The notes: generated by a model not told the origin, from the sequence alone. A DNA stretch of 24,400 bases from an uncultured Clostridia bacterium (GCA_937907605.1 CALCYI010000065.1:1-24400), one strand, 5' to 3'; positions 8,351 to 16,238 are shown, counted from the first letter of the stretch. Numbers and translations are program-made.

Positions 8351-9595
8351 TTAAAGCTCCTGAATTTTGCAGGCGTTTACGTGCGCCTTGCCCTTAACGA
8401 CGTCCTCTGCGAACGCCTTGCAGCTCGGTGCTCCGCAAGCTCCGCAGTCTATACCCGGGAGAAGCTCTCTGAATTTTTGAATATCCGCCATCATACGCAT
8501 TGACTCCGCAAGGTTATCGCTGAGTCTTGTTATCGGCGCATAGGTCGGAATATTATCAAAGAGATATACGTCGGGTATGTAGTCCATTTCGTGTCTGTCC
8601 GGGGTGTTCCTTGATACAGGAAGCCCTTTTCTTAGCGAACGGAGCCTTGCCTTAGCTATAAACGGGTTTTGTACCGTCATAACGCCGCCTACACAGCCGC
8701 CGGGACATGCGTTAAGCTCAATAAAATCAAGATTTGTAATATTGCCGTTTTCTACCTGGTCGAGTACTCTGATTACGTTTTCTATGCCGTCGGCTGCAAG
8801 ATACCTTTCGTTGAAAATCGCGGTAGCCTCGCCGCCCGAGCTTGCCCAGCTAATTCCGATTATTCCCGAATCGCAAAGCGGCATAACCTCGTTGTCGGGG
8901 GACATTTTATTAAGCAGCATAAAGTATATGTCGCTTATTGAAACGACCTCGTCAACATTGCTCTTGTAATCCGCAAAGCCGTTGCTGACGTAGCTGACCT
9001 TTGCGGGACAGGGGGAAATGAAGCAGGTGCCTATTTCCTCGTCCTTTAGCTCGGGATGCTCCCTCTTAACGTTCTGTTTAGCAAGCTGCGCTGCAACCTC
9101 CATTGGCGGAAGCATATGCAGAATATTGCTTGTAAGGGAAGGGAAGCGGAGCGAAATAAGTCTTACTATAACGGGACACGCGGAGCTTATCAAAGGCTTA
9201 ACAGTTCCTTCGGTTTTTAGGTAGAGCCTTGTGTAAGCCGATACGAGCTCAGCCGCTTTGGATACCTCATAAATCTCGTCAAAGCCGAGCCTGAGGAGTC
9301 CGTCGAGTACGAAGTCAATATCGTCAAGGTTGTCGAACTGTCCGTAAAGCGTCGGGGCGGGGAGGGCGATTTTATATTTAAATCTGTCCATAGCCTCAAG
9401 CTTTGAATAAACAGCCTTTTTAGCCTGATGGGGACACTGTCTTATACATTCGGCGCAGTCGATACATCTCTTCTCATTAATCTGCGCGTGACCGTCCTTA
9501 ATTCTTATTGCTTCAGTCGGGCAGTGCTTAAGGCAGGTTGTACAGCCCGTGCACTTAGTACTGTCAAGTAAAACAGAATGTTGATACTTATCCAT
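8351..9595 (-). CDS. hydS: Putative sensory [FeFe] hydrogenase HydS (group C-like)
   Basis: The 414-residue protein is an H-cluster protein with degenerate active-site surroundings. Two N-terminal [4Fe-4S] motifs (C15-C25 and C44-C54) precede the hydrogenase domain: P1 SSACP at 137-141, P2 SPCPAK at 194-199, P3 NACPGGCVGG at 295-304. Four cysteines able to hold the H-cluster remain (C140, C196, C297, C301), but the proton-relay Cys of TSCCP is Ala139 and the P2 Glu is absent. This matches what is known of Thermotoga HydS, a slow, presumably sensory enzyme. The C-terminus carries an RnfB-like Fe-S motif (C384, C387, C392, C409). No PAS or output domain follows, so a signal must go to a partner. 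A GTG nine bases upstream also keeps frame, but the ATG at 9595 has GAGTG six bases before it. Confidence 0.88.
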   Translation of the reverse strand: MDKYQHSVLLDSTKCTGCTTCLKHCPTEAIRIKDGHAQINEKRCIDCAECIRQCPHQAKKAVYSKLEAMDRFKYKIALPAPTLYGQFDNLDDIDFVLDGLLRLGFDEIYEVSKAAELVSAYTRLYLKTEGTVKPLISSACPVIVRLISLRFPSLTSNILHMLPPMEVAAQLAKQNVKREHPELKDEEIGTCFISPCPAKVSYVSNGFADYKSNVDEVVSISDIYFMLLNKMSPDNEVMPLCDSGIIGISWASSGGEATAIFNERYLAADGIENVIRVLDQVENGNITNLDFIELNACPGGCVGGVMTVQNPFIAKARLRSLRKGLPVSRNTPDRHEMDYIPDVYLFDNIPTYAPITRLSDNLAESMRMMADIQKFRELLPGIDCGACGAPSCKAFAEDVVKGKAHVNACKIQEL

Positions 9596-9608
9596 AAATA
9601 ACACTCGT

Positions 9609-10034
9609 TTATTTTATATTAACAACCATAGTAACGGTTGTTCCGACGCCGACCTCAGAATCAATATTCATACTGTCGGTGTAGTTTTTCATATTTGGGA
9701 GTCCCATTCCTGCTCCGAAGCCGAGATTACGGATATTATCGGAAGCGGTGGAATAGCCCTCCTGCATAGCTTTTTCAATGTCCTTGATACCGGGACCTTT
9801 ATCTGCGAGAATTATTACAATACGGTCCTCATAAACCTCTACCTTAGCTGTTCCGCCCTTGGCGTGAATGACCATATTGATTTCTCCCTCGTACATAGCG
9901 ATAGAAACTTTTCTGATTACATCGGGAGATATTCCAAGCTGTCTTAGATTGTTTTTGATTTGTACGGAAGCCTGACCGGCGGTTATAAAATCCTCGCCGT
10001 CAATGTCAAAGGTAAATACTAACGGTTCGCTCAA
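9609..10034 (-). CDS. RsbW/SpoIIAB-like ATP-binding protein
   Basis: This is a 141-residue single-domain GHKL ATPase of the serine-kinase/anti-sigma type. The N-box is AMYEGEINMVIHA (E49, N53), G1 is LADKGPGI at 76-83 and G2 is GFGAGMGLPNM at 105-115. Family members phosphorylate Ser/Thr on anti-anti-sigma partners or bind sigma factors; no STAS partner or sigma gene is visible in the window, so the target is open. The start is TTG, with AAGGCG upstream, and overlaps the DRTGG stop by four bases (TTGA), which indicates coupled translation. It is followed by hydS after 13 bp. It differs clearly from the second ATPase at 6755-7288, so the operon has two kinds of kinase-like domain. Confidence 0.85.
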   Translation of the reverse strand: MSEPLVFTFDIDGEDFITAGQASVQIKNNLRQLGISPDVIRKVSIAMYEGEINMVIHAKGGTAKVEVYEDRIVIILADKGPGIKDIEKAMQEGYSTASDNIRNLGFGAGMGLPNMKNYTDSMNIDSEVGVGTTVTMVVNIK

Positions 10035-10384
10035 GCTTTTTTCGCCTTACCGTCAAGTCCGCTCGCATAGAGCATTCCGCATGCTTCATAAAGTCTTTTG
10101 TCTGTGCTGAGTACAACTATTCCGTTATCCTTAGCAAGCGCGAGCATATCCTCGCTCGGTGACTTCGACCTTACAAAAACGATACAAACCATATCCATCA
10201 TAACAGCGGTTCTTACAACCTGCGGGTTAACAAGACCGGTTAATAGAACAGCCTGATCCTTAACATATGCAAGGACGTCGCTCATTAAGTCGCATCCGCA
10301 GGCGGAGAATACTTCCTTGTCAAGATTATCCTCGCAGCAGAGAACCTTGGCGTCAAGAAGCTTCTGAATTTCAGCAATTGTCAT
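10031..10384 (-). CDS. DRTGG-domain protein (first copy)
   Basis: This 117-residue protein covers a single DRTGG-like domain: a helical N-terminus (MTIAEIQKLLDAKVL), the block FSACGCDLMSDVLAYVKD near residues 26-43, the strand MMDMVCIVFVRS, and a C-terminal LAKDNGIVVLSTDKRLYEACG. No catalytic residues are evident, and a ligand-binding or docking role is inferred. It is Cys-rich at the front (CC at 15-16, C28, C30), which could suit a redox-linked role, though this is speculative. GAGG lies seven bases before the ATG. It is the second gene of the operon, 16 bp after hydC, and overlaps the RsbW-like gene by four bases. Confidence 0.78.
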   Translation of the reverse strand: MTIAEIQKLLDAKVLCCEDNLDKEVFSACGCDLMSDVLAYVKDQAVLLTGLVNPQVVRTAVMMDMVCIVFVRSKSPSEDMLALAKDNGIVVLSTDKRLYEACGMLYASGLDGKAKKA

Positions 10385-10400
10385 AGCTAAACCTCAAAAA

Positions 10401-10898
10401 TTAAACGTGGTATTTTGCAATAATATCGGGAATATCGGTTTCTGTAAGCTTACCGTAAACCTCGTCGTTAACCGTAAGCACAGGGCCTAAGCCGCACGCG
10501 CCGATACAGCGGCAAGCCTGAAGCGAGAACTTTCCGTCGGAGGTACATTCATCAACTCCGATTTCAAGCTGCTGTGATATAGTGTCGATAATCTTCTGAG
10601 CGCCCTTAACGTAGCAGGCGGTACCGAGACATACCGAAATATTATACTCTCCCTTGGGTGAAAGAGAGAACTGAGCGTAGAAGGTAGCAACTCCGAATAC
10701 CTTTTCAAGCGGTACGCCCATTCCGTCAGCGATAATCTGCTGTACCTCCATCGGAAGATATCCGTAGATTTCCTGAGCTTCCTGCATTACTGCCATAAGG
10801 CGGCTTTTATCGTGCTTATTTTCCTCGATAAACGCCATAAGCTGAGCTTCCTGCTCGGGAGTTCCTTTGAACGGAAGATTGCTTAATTTCTTTTGCAT
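10401..10898 (-). CDS. hydC: HydC, NuoE-like [2Fe-2S] subunit of the hydrogenase
   Basis: This 165-residue protein is the thioredoxin-like [2Fe-2S] subunit homologous to NuoE (24-kDa subunit of complex I). A helical N-terminal half (YGYLPMEVQQIIA, GVATFYAQF) leads into the cluster site CLGTAC (C90, C95) and CRCIGAC (C131, C135), with an extra C129. It partners HydB in electron transfer between NAD(H) and the hydrogenase. It is the first gene of the ten-gene operon although its partners hydB and hydA are the last two, so the signalling genes are inserted inside the structural gene set. AAGGAG lies seven bases before the ATG. Transcription should begin about 95 bases upstream at the Rex-overlapped promoter. 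Confidence 0.95.
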   Translation of the reverse strand: MQKKLSNLPFKGTPEQEAQLMAFIEENKHDKSRLMAVMQEAQEIYGYLPMEVQQIIADGMGVPLEKVFGVATFYAQFSLSPKGEYNISVCLGTACYVKGAQKIIDTISQQLEIGVDECTSDGKFSLQACRCIGACGLGPVLTVNDEVYGKLTETDIPDIIAKYHV

Positions 10899-11000
10899 AA
10901 TTACACTCCTTATAAGTTGTCTAAAATTAATACACTTACTTAATATTAATCCTAAGTTATAATATCACAACAATATATAAAAATAAAGTATTTTTTTATT

Positions 11001-11030
11001 TTTATAAAACTTATACAAATATATTGTCAA
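11001..11030 (-). promoter_or_regulatory. Promoter of the hydrogenase operon
   Basis: On the minus strand TTGACA (11030-11025) is followed after 18 bp by TATAAA (11006-11001), a good sigma-A-type promoter. The predicted transcript starts near 10994, giving a leader of about 95 bases before hydC. The -35 box lies wholly inside the Rex-like operator. Confidence 0.7.
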
Positions 11031-11041
11031 ACTATTAACAA
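11024..11041. promoter_or_regulatory. Putative Rex (NADH/NAD-sensing repressor) operator
   Basis: The plus strand reads TTGTCAA-ACTA-TTAACAA. Against the clostridial Rex consensus TTGTTAA-N4-TTAACAA, as I recall it, 13 of 14 fixed positions match. It overlaps the -35 boxes of both divergent promoters. Rex control of NADH-linked hydrogenase genes is established in several Clostridia. No rex gene is in the window. Confidence 0.7.
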
Positions 11042-11063
11042 TTTTGAACAAATAGTGTATAAT
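11035..11063 (+). promoter_or_regulatory. Divergent promoter for the DNA glycosylase gene
   Basis: TTAACA (11035-11040) and TATAAT (11058-11063) are separated by 17 bp, followed by a leader of about 27 bases. The -35 box forms most of the right half-site of the Rex-like operator. Confidence 0.65.
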
Positions 11064-11096
11064 ATTGTAAAATTCAGGAAATTGAGGCGGTTTACG

Positions 11097-11579
11097 ATGA
11101 TAAAGCATACTATTAAGCCTGTTTACGACAACAGCTCCGAGATACTGATATTAGGCTCCTTTCCTTCGATTAAATCAAGGGAGGAGGGCTTCTTTTACGG
11201 ACATAAAAGCAACCGCTTCTGGAGGGTTCTTGCTAATATATTCAACTTAGAGGTTCCCGATACGGTCGAGAGGAAAAAGGCGCTTTTGTTGAATAATAAA
11301 ATCGCCTTATGGGACGTTATTGCCTATTGCGATATTGAGGGCTCAAGCGACAGCACAATAAAGAACGTTGTCCCTAATGATTTAAGCAAAATCTTTAACG
11401 AGGCTGATATCAGGCTTATAATAACTAACGGTAAAAAAGCCGACGAGCTTTATTGTAAATACCTTGAAGATGTGACAAAAATTAAAGCTGTTTGTTTACC
11501 GTCAACAAGTCCCGCAAACGCTTCATGGAGCATTGAAAGGCTGACTGAAAAATGGTCAGAAACTATTTGCAATAAATAA
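11097..11579 (+). CDS. DNA-deoxyinosine glycosylase (UDG superfamily, HDG family)
   Basis: The 160-residue product resembles family-6 hypoxanthine-DNA glycosylases, which remove deaminated adenine from DNA. The visible signatures are ILGSFPSIKSREEGFFYGH near residues 18-36, followed by NRFWRVLANIF, the central LLNNKIALWDV, and LPSTSPAN near the C-terminus, which match motif 1 and the leucine/Pro-Ser loop of the UDG superfamily. I start it at the ATG at 11097, preceded six bases upstream by GAGGCGG; an in-frame GTG at 11055 has no ribosome binding site and lies in front of the -10 box. The gene is alone in its transcript and stands back to back with the hydrogenase operon under the same Rex-like site. 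It could also be a UDG-like protein of other specificity. Confidence 0.85.
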   Translation: MIKHTIKPVYDNSSEILILGSFPSIKSREEGFFYGHKSNRFWRVLANIFNLEVPDTVERKKALLLNNKIALWDVIAYCDIEGSSDSTIKNVVPNDLSKIFNEADIRLIITNGKKADELYCKYLEDVTKIKAVCLPSTSPANASWSIERLTEKWSETICNK

Positions 11580-11594
11580 AGTTAGTGTTATAAT
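11567..11594 (+). promoter_or_regulatory. Promoter of the GH13 gene
   Basis: TTGCAA (11567-11572), a 16-bp spacer and a perfect TATAAT (11589-11594) lie about 30 bp before the GH13 start. The -35 box overlaps the last codons of the glycosylase gene. Confidence 0.6.
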
Positions 11595-11624
11595 GTAAAT
11601 GAATTACAAAAAGGGGATGAGGTA

Positions 11625-13526
11625 TTGAATAAAATAACTCCGAATACAACCTTTAAGCAAGCTATGGTAAATCCTATGGCAAAGGATATGGTCGAAAAGC
11701 TTTTTCTTGCTTTCAGACTTCCTACAAAGCTGATTGAAAACGGCGCTATAGGGAAGATAAAGTTTAAGAATCTTACGCCTATGACCGCAGGTCTGTTTGA
11801 CAAAAAAACCGTTCAGAATATATGCGATATGTTCAATCTCGAAAAGGACGAGGTTATTACCGACGAAGGACAGCTTGAGGAAAAATGGTGGAAGGAAGCG
11901 ATTATATACCAGATTTATCCTCGCTCTTTTAAGGATTCAAACGGCGACGGTATCGGCGATTTGAACGGCATTTACGAAAAGCTTGATTATCTCCAGGAGC
12001 TTGGAGTTAACGCGGTCTGGTGTTCTCCGTTTTACGATTCTCCCAATGACGACAACGGCTATGATATCCGCGATTATAAAGCGATTATGGCTGAATTCGG
12101 TACTATGGAGGACTTTGACAGGCTGATTGAAGAAATGCATAAAAGGGGAATGAAGCTTATTGTTGACCTCGTTGTAAACCATACAAGCGACGAGCACGAG
12201 TGGTTTAAGGAGGCTGTAAAGTCAAGAGATAATCCGTATCATGACTATTACCTCTGGCGTGACGCAACCGATAACGGCGTGACGCCTCCGAATAACTGGA
12301 TAAGCCTTTTCGGCGGTCCTGCGTGGAATTATTATGAGAGCGTTAACCAGTGGGCAATGCACCTATTCTCAAAGAAGCAGATGGATTTGAACTGGGAAAA
12401 CGAAAAGGTAAGACAGTCCGTTTACGATATGATGAACTGGTGGCTTGACAAAGGCGTTGACGGTTTCAGAATGGACGTAATTAACTTTATCTCCAAAACC
12501 CCTGATTTACCCGAGGCAAGTAGTTTCCTCGGTATGCTTACCGGCTATAAGGGCGCGGAGTATTACTTCTACGGTCCCAGACTTCACGAGTTTTTGAGGG
12601 AAATGCGCAAAAAGTCGTTCGGTAATTATGATGTATACACCGTTGGAGAATGCGGCGGCGCGGGAATTGAAATGAGCAAAATGCTTACCGCCGATTACAG
12701 AGGCGAGCTTGATACGCTCTTTAATTTCGATTTCTTTATTAATCAGGGACATACGAATTACGATTACTATGAATTTGATTTGTATAAGGTTATGGAGGAG
12801 TTTGAACGCTTTCAGACTACATACACTAATCATTGCTGGCCGACTCTGTTTTTTGAGAATCACGACCAGCCGAGAATCGTTTCAAAGGTGGATAAGTCGG
12901 GCGAATTCCGCGAGGATATTTCAAAGGTCTGCGCTCTTATTGAAATGACCCTTAAGGGAACGCCTTATATCTATCAGGGACAGGAGCTTTCAATGGGTAA
13001 CGGCGATTTCGAAAGCATTGACGAAATCGACGACAGGGAAGCTATCGGAAAGTATAAGGATTTGCTTGCAAAGGGCAAAATCCCCGAAAATGCATTTTTC
13101 AGAATTAAGACGGGTACCCGCGATAATGCGAGAACGCCAATGCATTGGTCGGACAGCGAAAACGCAGGCTTTACTACGGGAACTCCGTGGCTTAGAATCA
13201 CCTCGGATTATAAGCGCTATAACGCTGAGGACGAGATGGCGCGTCCCGACTCTGTATTCAATTTCTATAAAAAAGCTATTGAGCTTCGTAAGAATAATAA
13301 GGCGCTTGTTTACGGCGACTATAAACGCGCAGAGAATATTAAAGCACCTCTGTTTTGTTATTACCGCGAATATAAAGGAGAAAAGTATTTTATCGAATTA
13401 AACCTTGGCAAAAAGAAAGCTGAACATCCGCTTGATTTAAGCGGTATGGAGCTTATTCTCTCAACAAGGGACGACAAATCAGATAAGCTAAGAGGCTTTG
13501 AAGGGAATATTTATAAGATTAAATAA
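11625..13526 (+). CDS. Oligo-1,6-glucosidase-like alpha-glucosidase (GH13 subfamily 31) with N-terminal extension
   Basis: This is a cytoplasmic GH13 enzyme (no signal peptide), predicted to release glucose from isomaltose or panose-type oligosaccharides. The catalytic barrel starts near residue 88 (WWKEAIIYQIYPRSF). Conserved regions: DLVVNHTSDEH at 181-191, GFRMDVINF with nucleophile D284, VGECGG with acid/base E342, and FFENHDQPR with D414. Val after the nucleophile (MDV) is the residue known to go with alpha-1,6 preference in this subfamily. At 633 residues it is about 80 longer than usual, because residues 1-82 form a separate, probably helical segment (PMTAGLFDKKTVQNICDMFN) that I cannot assign. 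The start is TTG, with AGGGG nine bases upstream. A shared bidirectional terminator follows. Trehalose-6-phosphate hydrolase is a less likely alternative. Confidence 0.9.
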   Translation: MNKITPNTTFKQAMVNPMAKDMVEKLFLAFRLPTKLIENGAIGKIKFKNLTPMTAGLFDKKTVQNICDMFNLEKDEVITDEGQLEEKWWKEAIIYQIYPRSFKDSNGDGIGDLNGIYEKLDYLQELGVNAVWCSPFYDSPNDDNGYDIRDYKAIMAEFGTMEDFDRLIEEMHKRGMKLIVDLVVNHTSDEHEWFKEAVKSRDNPYHDYYLWRDATDNGVTPPNNWISLFGGPAWNYYESVNQWAMHLFSKKQMDLNWENEKVRQSVYDMMNWWLDKGVDGFRMDVINFISKTPDLPEASSFLGMLTGYKGAEYYFYGPRLHEFLREMRKKSFGNYDVYTVGECGGAGIEMSKMLTADYRGELDTLFNFDFFINQGHTNYDYYEFDLYKVMEEFERFQTTYTNHCWPTLFFENHDQPRIVSKVDKSGEFREDISKVCALIEMTLKGTPYIYQGQELSMGNGDFESIDEIDDREAIGKYKDLLAKGKIPENAFFRIKTGTRDNARTPMHWSDSENAGFTTGTPWLRITSDYKRYNAEDEMARPDSVFNFYKKAIELRKNNKALVYGDYKRAENIKAPLFCYYREYKGEKYFIELNLGKKKAEHPLDLSGMELILSTRDDKSDKLRGFEGNIYKIK

Positions 13527-13535
13527 CATTAAAAA

Positions 13536-13559
13536 CCGTCAGCAATTGCTGACGGCTTT
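13536..13559. terminator. Bidirectional terminator between convergent genes
   Basis: A 20-base perfect palindrome (CCGTCAGCAATTGCTGACGG, 13536-13555) is preceded by AAAAA and followed by CTTTT. It can therefore end both the GH13 transcript and the convergent peptidase transcript, whose stop lies at 13563. Confidence 0.88.
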
Positions 13560-13562
13560 TGT

Positions 13563-14639
13563 TTACAGTATGATTAATTCTTTTGTAACTGTCGAAAGGT
13601 TTTCTCTCCCTCTTGGCGAAAGGTAGCACACATCCTCAATTCTTATTCCGAACTTATCGGGAATATATATTCCGGGCTCAACGGACGTAACGTTACCGAT
13701 TTCGTAAATATCGGTGCTTCTCGGGTTTGAATTATAGCCCTCGTGGATTTCAAGACCAACTCCGTGTCCGAGTCCGTGACGGAAATATTTGTCCATACCT
13801 TCCGCTTTTAAAACGTCGTTAGCGGCTTCAAAAACGTCCTTGCAAGGAACGCCCGAATTGAGAGCTTTAATTCCTGCAAGCTGAGCGTCTAAAACAAGGT
13901 TATAAGCCCACTTCATTTCATCGCTTGCGCTGCCGCAGGCTACGGTCCTCGTCATATCGGAATGATAACCCTTGTACGTCGCACCGAAATCAAACAGAAC
14001 GAAATCACCCTCTTTTACTATGCTTTCTCCGGGTACTCCGTGAGGCATTGAGGTATGCGCTCCCGTGAGAAGAATTGTGTCAAAAGAGAGTCCGTATGAA
14101 CCGTTTTTAGCCATAAGATAATCAAAATATGCTGCAAGCTCTTTCTCGCTTTTACCGGGTTTAACGTGATTTAAAAGCTCAAGAAAGGCGGTCTCGGCAA
14201 TGTTATTAGCCTTCTTCATAAATTCTATTTCATAGGGCTCCTTACGGTTTCTCAGAAGCATTATTGAATTATCAAGGTTAACAAACTCAATACCTTCGAG
14301 CCCCTCTTTGAGCTTTAAATATCTGTCAAGGCTTATGCTTTGGTTTTCAAAAGCGAGGGTTTTAACTCCGTGCTTTTCGTATAGCCTTTTTATTTCAGGT
14401 ATAAAGCCGTCGTTGATTTCAATTACCTCAAGTCCGCTTTCAGTCGCGTTTTTCTGCGCGGTTTCGGTATATCTTGAATCAACGATATGATAGCCTTTGC
14501 CGCTGTCTGTAAGAAGAACGTAGCCCTCGCTCGGCGAGAAGCCGCAAAGGTAATGCATATTAGCTTCGTTGCAAAGCAGCATTGCGCTTGTGCTTTTGTC
14601 GTTTAAGAGTTTTATACATTTTTCAATATTAATGTTCAT
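13563..14639 (-). CDS. Xaa-Pro aminopeptidase/dipeptidase (M24B)
   Basis: This 358-residue cytoplasmic metallopeptidase has the normal length for the clostridial PepP/PepQ-like group. The N-terminal creatinase-like domain (residues 1-130) is followed by the pita-bread fold with its five metal ligands: D217 and D228 in FDFGATYKGYHSDMTRT, H292 in HGLGHGVGLEIHEG, E321 in VEPGIY and E335 in RIEDV. It should remove residues N-terminal to Pro; amino- versus dipeptidase activity cannot be decided here. I chose the ATG at 14639, which has AGGGTG six bases upstream; an in-frame GTG at 14648 overlaps that ribosome binding site. It is monocistronic, convergent with the GH13 gene and divergent from the GH51 gene. 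Confidence 0.92.
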   Translation of the reverse strand: MNINIEKCIKLLNDKSTSAMLLCNEANMHYLCGFSPSEGYVLLTDSGKGYHIVDSRYTETAQKNATESGLEVIEINDGFIPEIKRLYEKHGVKTLAFENQSISLDRYLKLKEGLEGIEFVNLDNSIMLLRNRKEPYEIEFMKKANNIAETAFLELLNHVKPGKSEKELAAYFDYLMAKNGSYGLSFDTILLTGAHTSMPHGVPGESIVKEGDFVLFDFGATYKGYHSDMTRTVACGSASDEMKWAYNLVLDAQLAGIKALNSGVPCKDVFEAANDVLKAEGMDKYFRHGLGHGVGLEIHEGYNSNPRSTDIYEIGNVTSVEPGIYIPDKFGIRIEDVCYLSPRGRENLSTVTKELIIL

Positions 14640-14656
14640 ATTTATCACCCTAAAGA

Positions 14657-14684
14657 ATTATAACATAAAAAATACATTTTTCAA
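14657..14684 (-). promoter_or_regulatory. Promoter of the M24B peptidase gene
   Basis: On the minus strand TTGAAA (14684-14679), a 16-bp spacer and a perfect TATAAT (14662-14657) lie 17 bp before the chosen ATG. The leader would be only about 10 bases long. Confidence 0.6.
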
Positions 14685-14753
14685 TGCTGTTTTTGTTTGA
14701 CTTAGTTTAATTAATATGTTACCTTTAAATTAATAACTAAAGGAGTATTATTT

Positions 14754-16238
14754 ATGGAAAAGTATCTTATTAACCCTAATCAAAGAATTGCAAAGATTAA
14801 TAAAAACATATATGGTCATTTCTCCGAGCATCTCGGAAGGTGTATTTATGAGGGAATTTACGTAGGTGAGGACAGTAAAATTCCTAATGTAAACGGTATG
14901 AGAAAGGACGTAGTAAAGGCGCTTAAGGAGATGGGAATTCCTGTCCTCAGGTGGCCCGGCGGATGCTTTGCAGATGAATATCACTGGAAGGACGGTATAG
15001 GCCCTAAGGATAACAGAAAAAAGATGATTAATACTCATTGGGGCGGAGTCGTTGAGGATAATTCCTTCGGTACTCACGAGTATTTTGAGCTTTGCCGTCA
15101 GCTTGGCTGCGATACTTATATTAACGGTAACGTCGGCTCTGGCTCGGTTCAAGAGCTCAGCGAATGGGTTGAATATATCACCTTTGACGGTGTTTCTCCT
15201 ATGTCTGAGTTAAGAGCTGAAAATGGTCATAAGGAGCCGTGGAAGCTTGACTATATCGGAATAGGAAACGAAAACTGGGGCTGCGGAGGATGTATGGACC
15301 CTGAGTATTACGGCTGTCTTTTTAAGAGATATAACACATATTGCAGGGATTACAAAGCAGGTGAGCATATACATAGGATTGCCTGCGGTCCCGGCGATGC
15401 TAATTACCATTGGACCCGTGAGGTGATGGATAAGGTTAAACACCACGCGAACGGACTTTCTCTCCATTATTATACCGTTACGGGCACATGGCAACACAAA
15501 GGCTCCGCAACCGAATTTGATAACAATGAGTATAATACTACAATAAGCAAAGCATATAAAATTGAGGAGCTAATAAATAACCACCTTGCCGTTATGGACA
15601 GCGTAAATCCGCAAAAATGGGTTCAGCTTATAGTTGACGAGTGGGGAACTTGGTTTGATGTTGAACCGGGAACAAATCCTGGCTTCCTGTATCAGCAGAG
15701 CACCATGAGGGACGCTATCGTTGCCGCGCTTACCCTTAACATATTTAATAAGCATGCGGACAGGATTATGATGGCGAATATCGCTCAGACTGTTAACGTG
15801 CTCCAGTCAGTAATTCTTACCGACGGAGAAAAAATGGTTAAAACTCCTACATACTACGTTTTCAAAATGTTTAAGGAGCACCAGAATAATACTCTTTTAG
15901 GCTCGTATCTGACAACCGATTATATTTCCGCAAAGGACAATAATAACGCGGAATTTCCGCATTTAATCGAATCTGCGTCCATTGACGAAAATGGAATAAT
16001 CTATTCGACAATAGCGAACACTTCATTAAATAAGTCGTCAAAAATAAAATGCCAGATTGCCGACAGAAAGGTTAAGTCGGTAAAGGCAGAGATAATAACT
16101 GCTGACTGCCGTGATAAAAACGAATTCGGTAAAAAGGAAGCTGTTAAGATTGAAAAGTTTGAGGATTTCAGAAAGCTCTCCGACGGCTTTACCGTAAACG
16201 TTCCTGCGTGCAGCGTTGTTAAATTCACTATTGAGTAA
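14754..16238 (+). CDS. Alpha-L-arabinofuranosidase (GH51)
   Basis: The 494-residue protein has the length of intracellular GH51 enzymes and no signal peptide. It releases arabinofuranose from imported arabino- or arabinoxylo-oligosaccharides. The N-terminal IYGHFSEHLGRCIYEGIYVG and VLRWPGGCFADEYHW are family signatures. Acid/base E173 lies in IGNENWGCGG and nucleophile E296 in IVDEWGTW. The C-terminal 120 residues form the usual beta domain. AAAGGAG lies eight bases before the ATG. A TTGACT (14697-14702) may be the -35 box, but I see no good -10 box at the right distance. The next gene starts on the base after its stop codon, so they are translated together. With the GH13 enzyme it suggests a plant-glycan oligosaccharide user. 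Confidence 0.95.
   Translation: MEKYLINPNQRIAKINKNIYGHFSEHLGRCIYEGIYVGEDSKIPNVNGMRKDVVKALKEMGIPVLRWPGGCFADEYHWKDGIGPKDNRKKMINTHWGGVVEDNSFGTHEYFELCRQLGCDTYINGNVGSGSVQELSEWVEYITFDGVSPMSELRAENGHKEPWKLDYIGIGNENWGCGGCMDPEYYGCLFKRYNTYCRDYKAGEHIHRIACGPGDANYHWTREVMDKVKHHANGLSLHYYTVTGTWQHKGSATEFDNNEYNTTISKAYKIEELINNHLAVMDSVNPQKWVQLIVDEWGTWFDVEPGTNPGFLYQQSTMRDAIVAALTLNIFNKHADRIMMANIAQTVNVLQSVILTDGEKMVKTPTYYVFKMFKEHQNNTLLGSYLTTDYISAKDNNNAEFPHLIESASIDENGIIYSTIANTSLNKSSKIKCQIADRKVKSVKAEIITADCRDKNEFGKKEAVKIEKFEDFRKLSDGFTVNVPACSVVKFTIE

Noticed and set aside
10979..11003. Inverted repeat AAAAATAAA / TTTATTTTT just downstream of the hyd -10 box
   Set aside because: It is pure A/T in a very A/T-rich leader and could arise by chance; the Rex-like site is far more specific.
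14697..14725. Promoter for the GH51 gene based on TTGACT
   Set aside because: The -10 position 17 bp downstream reads TACCTT, only three of six matches, so I did not list it.
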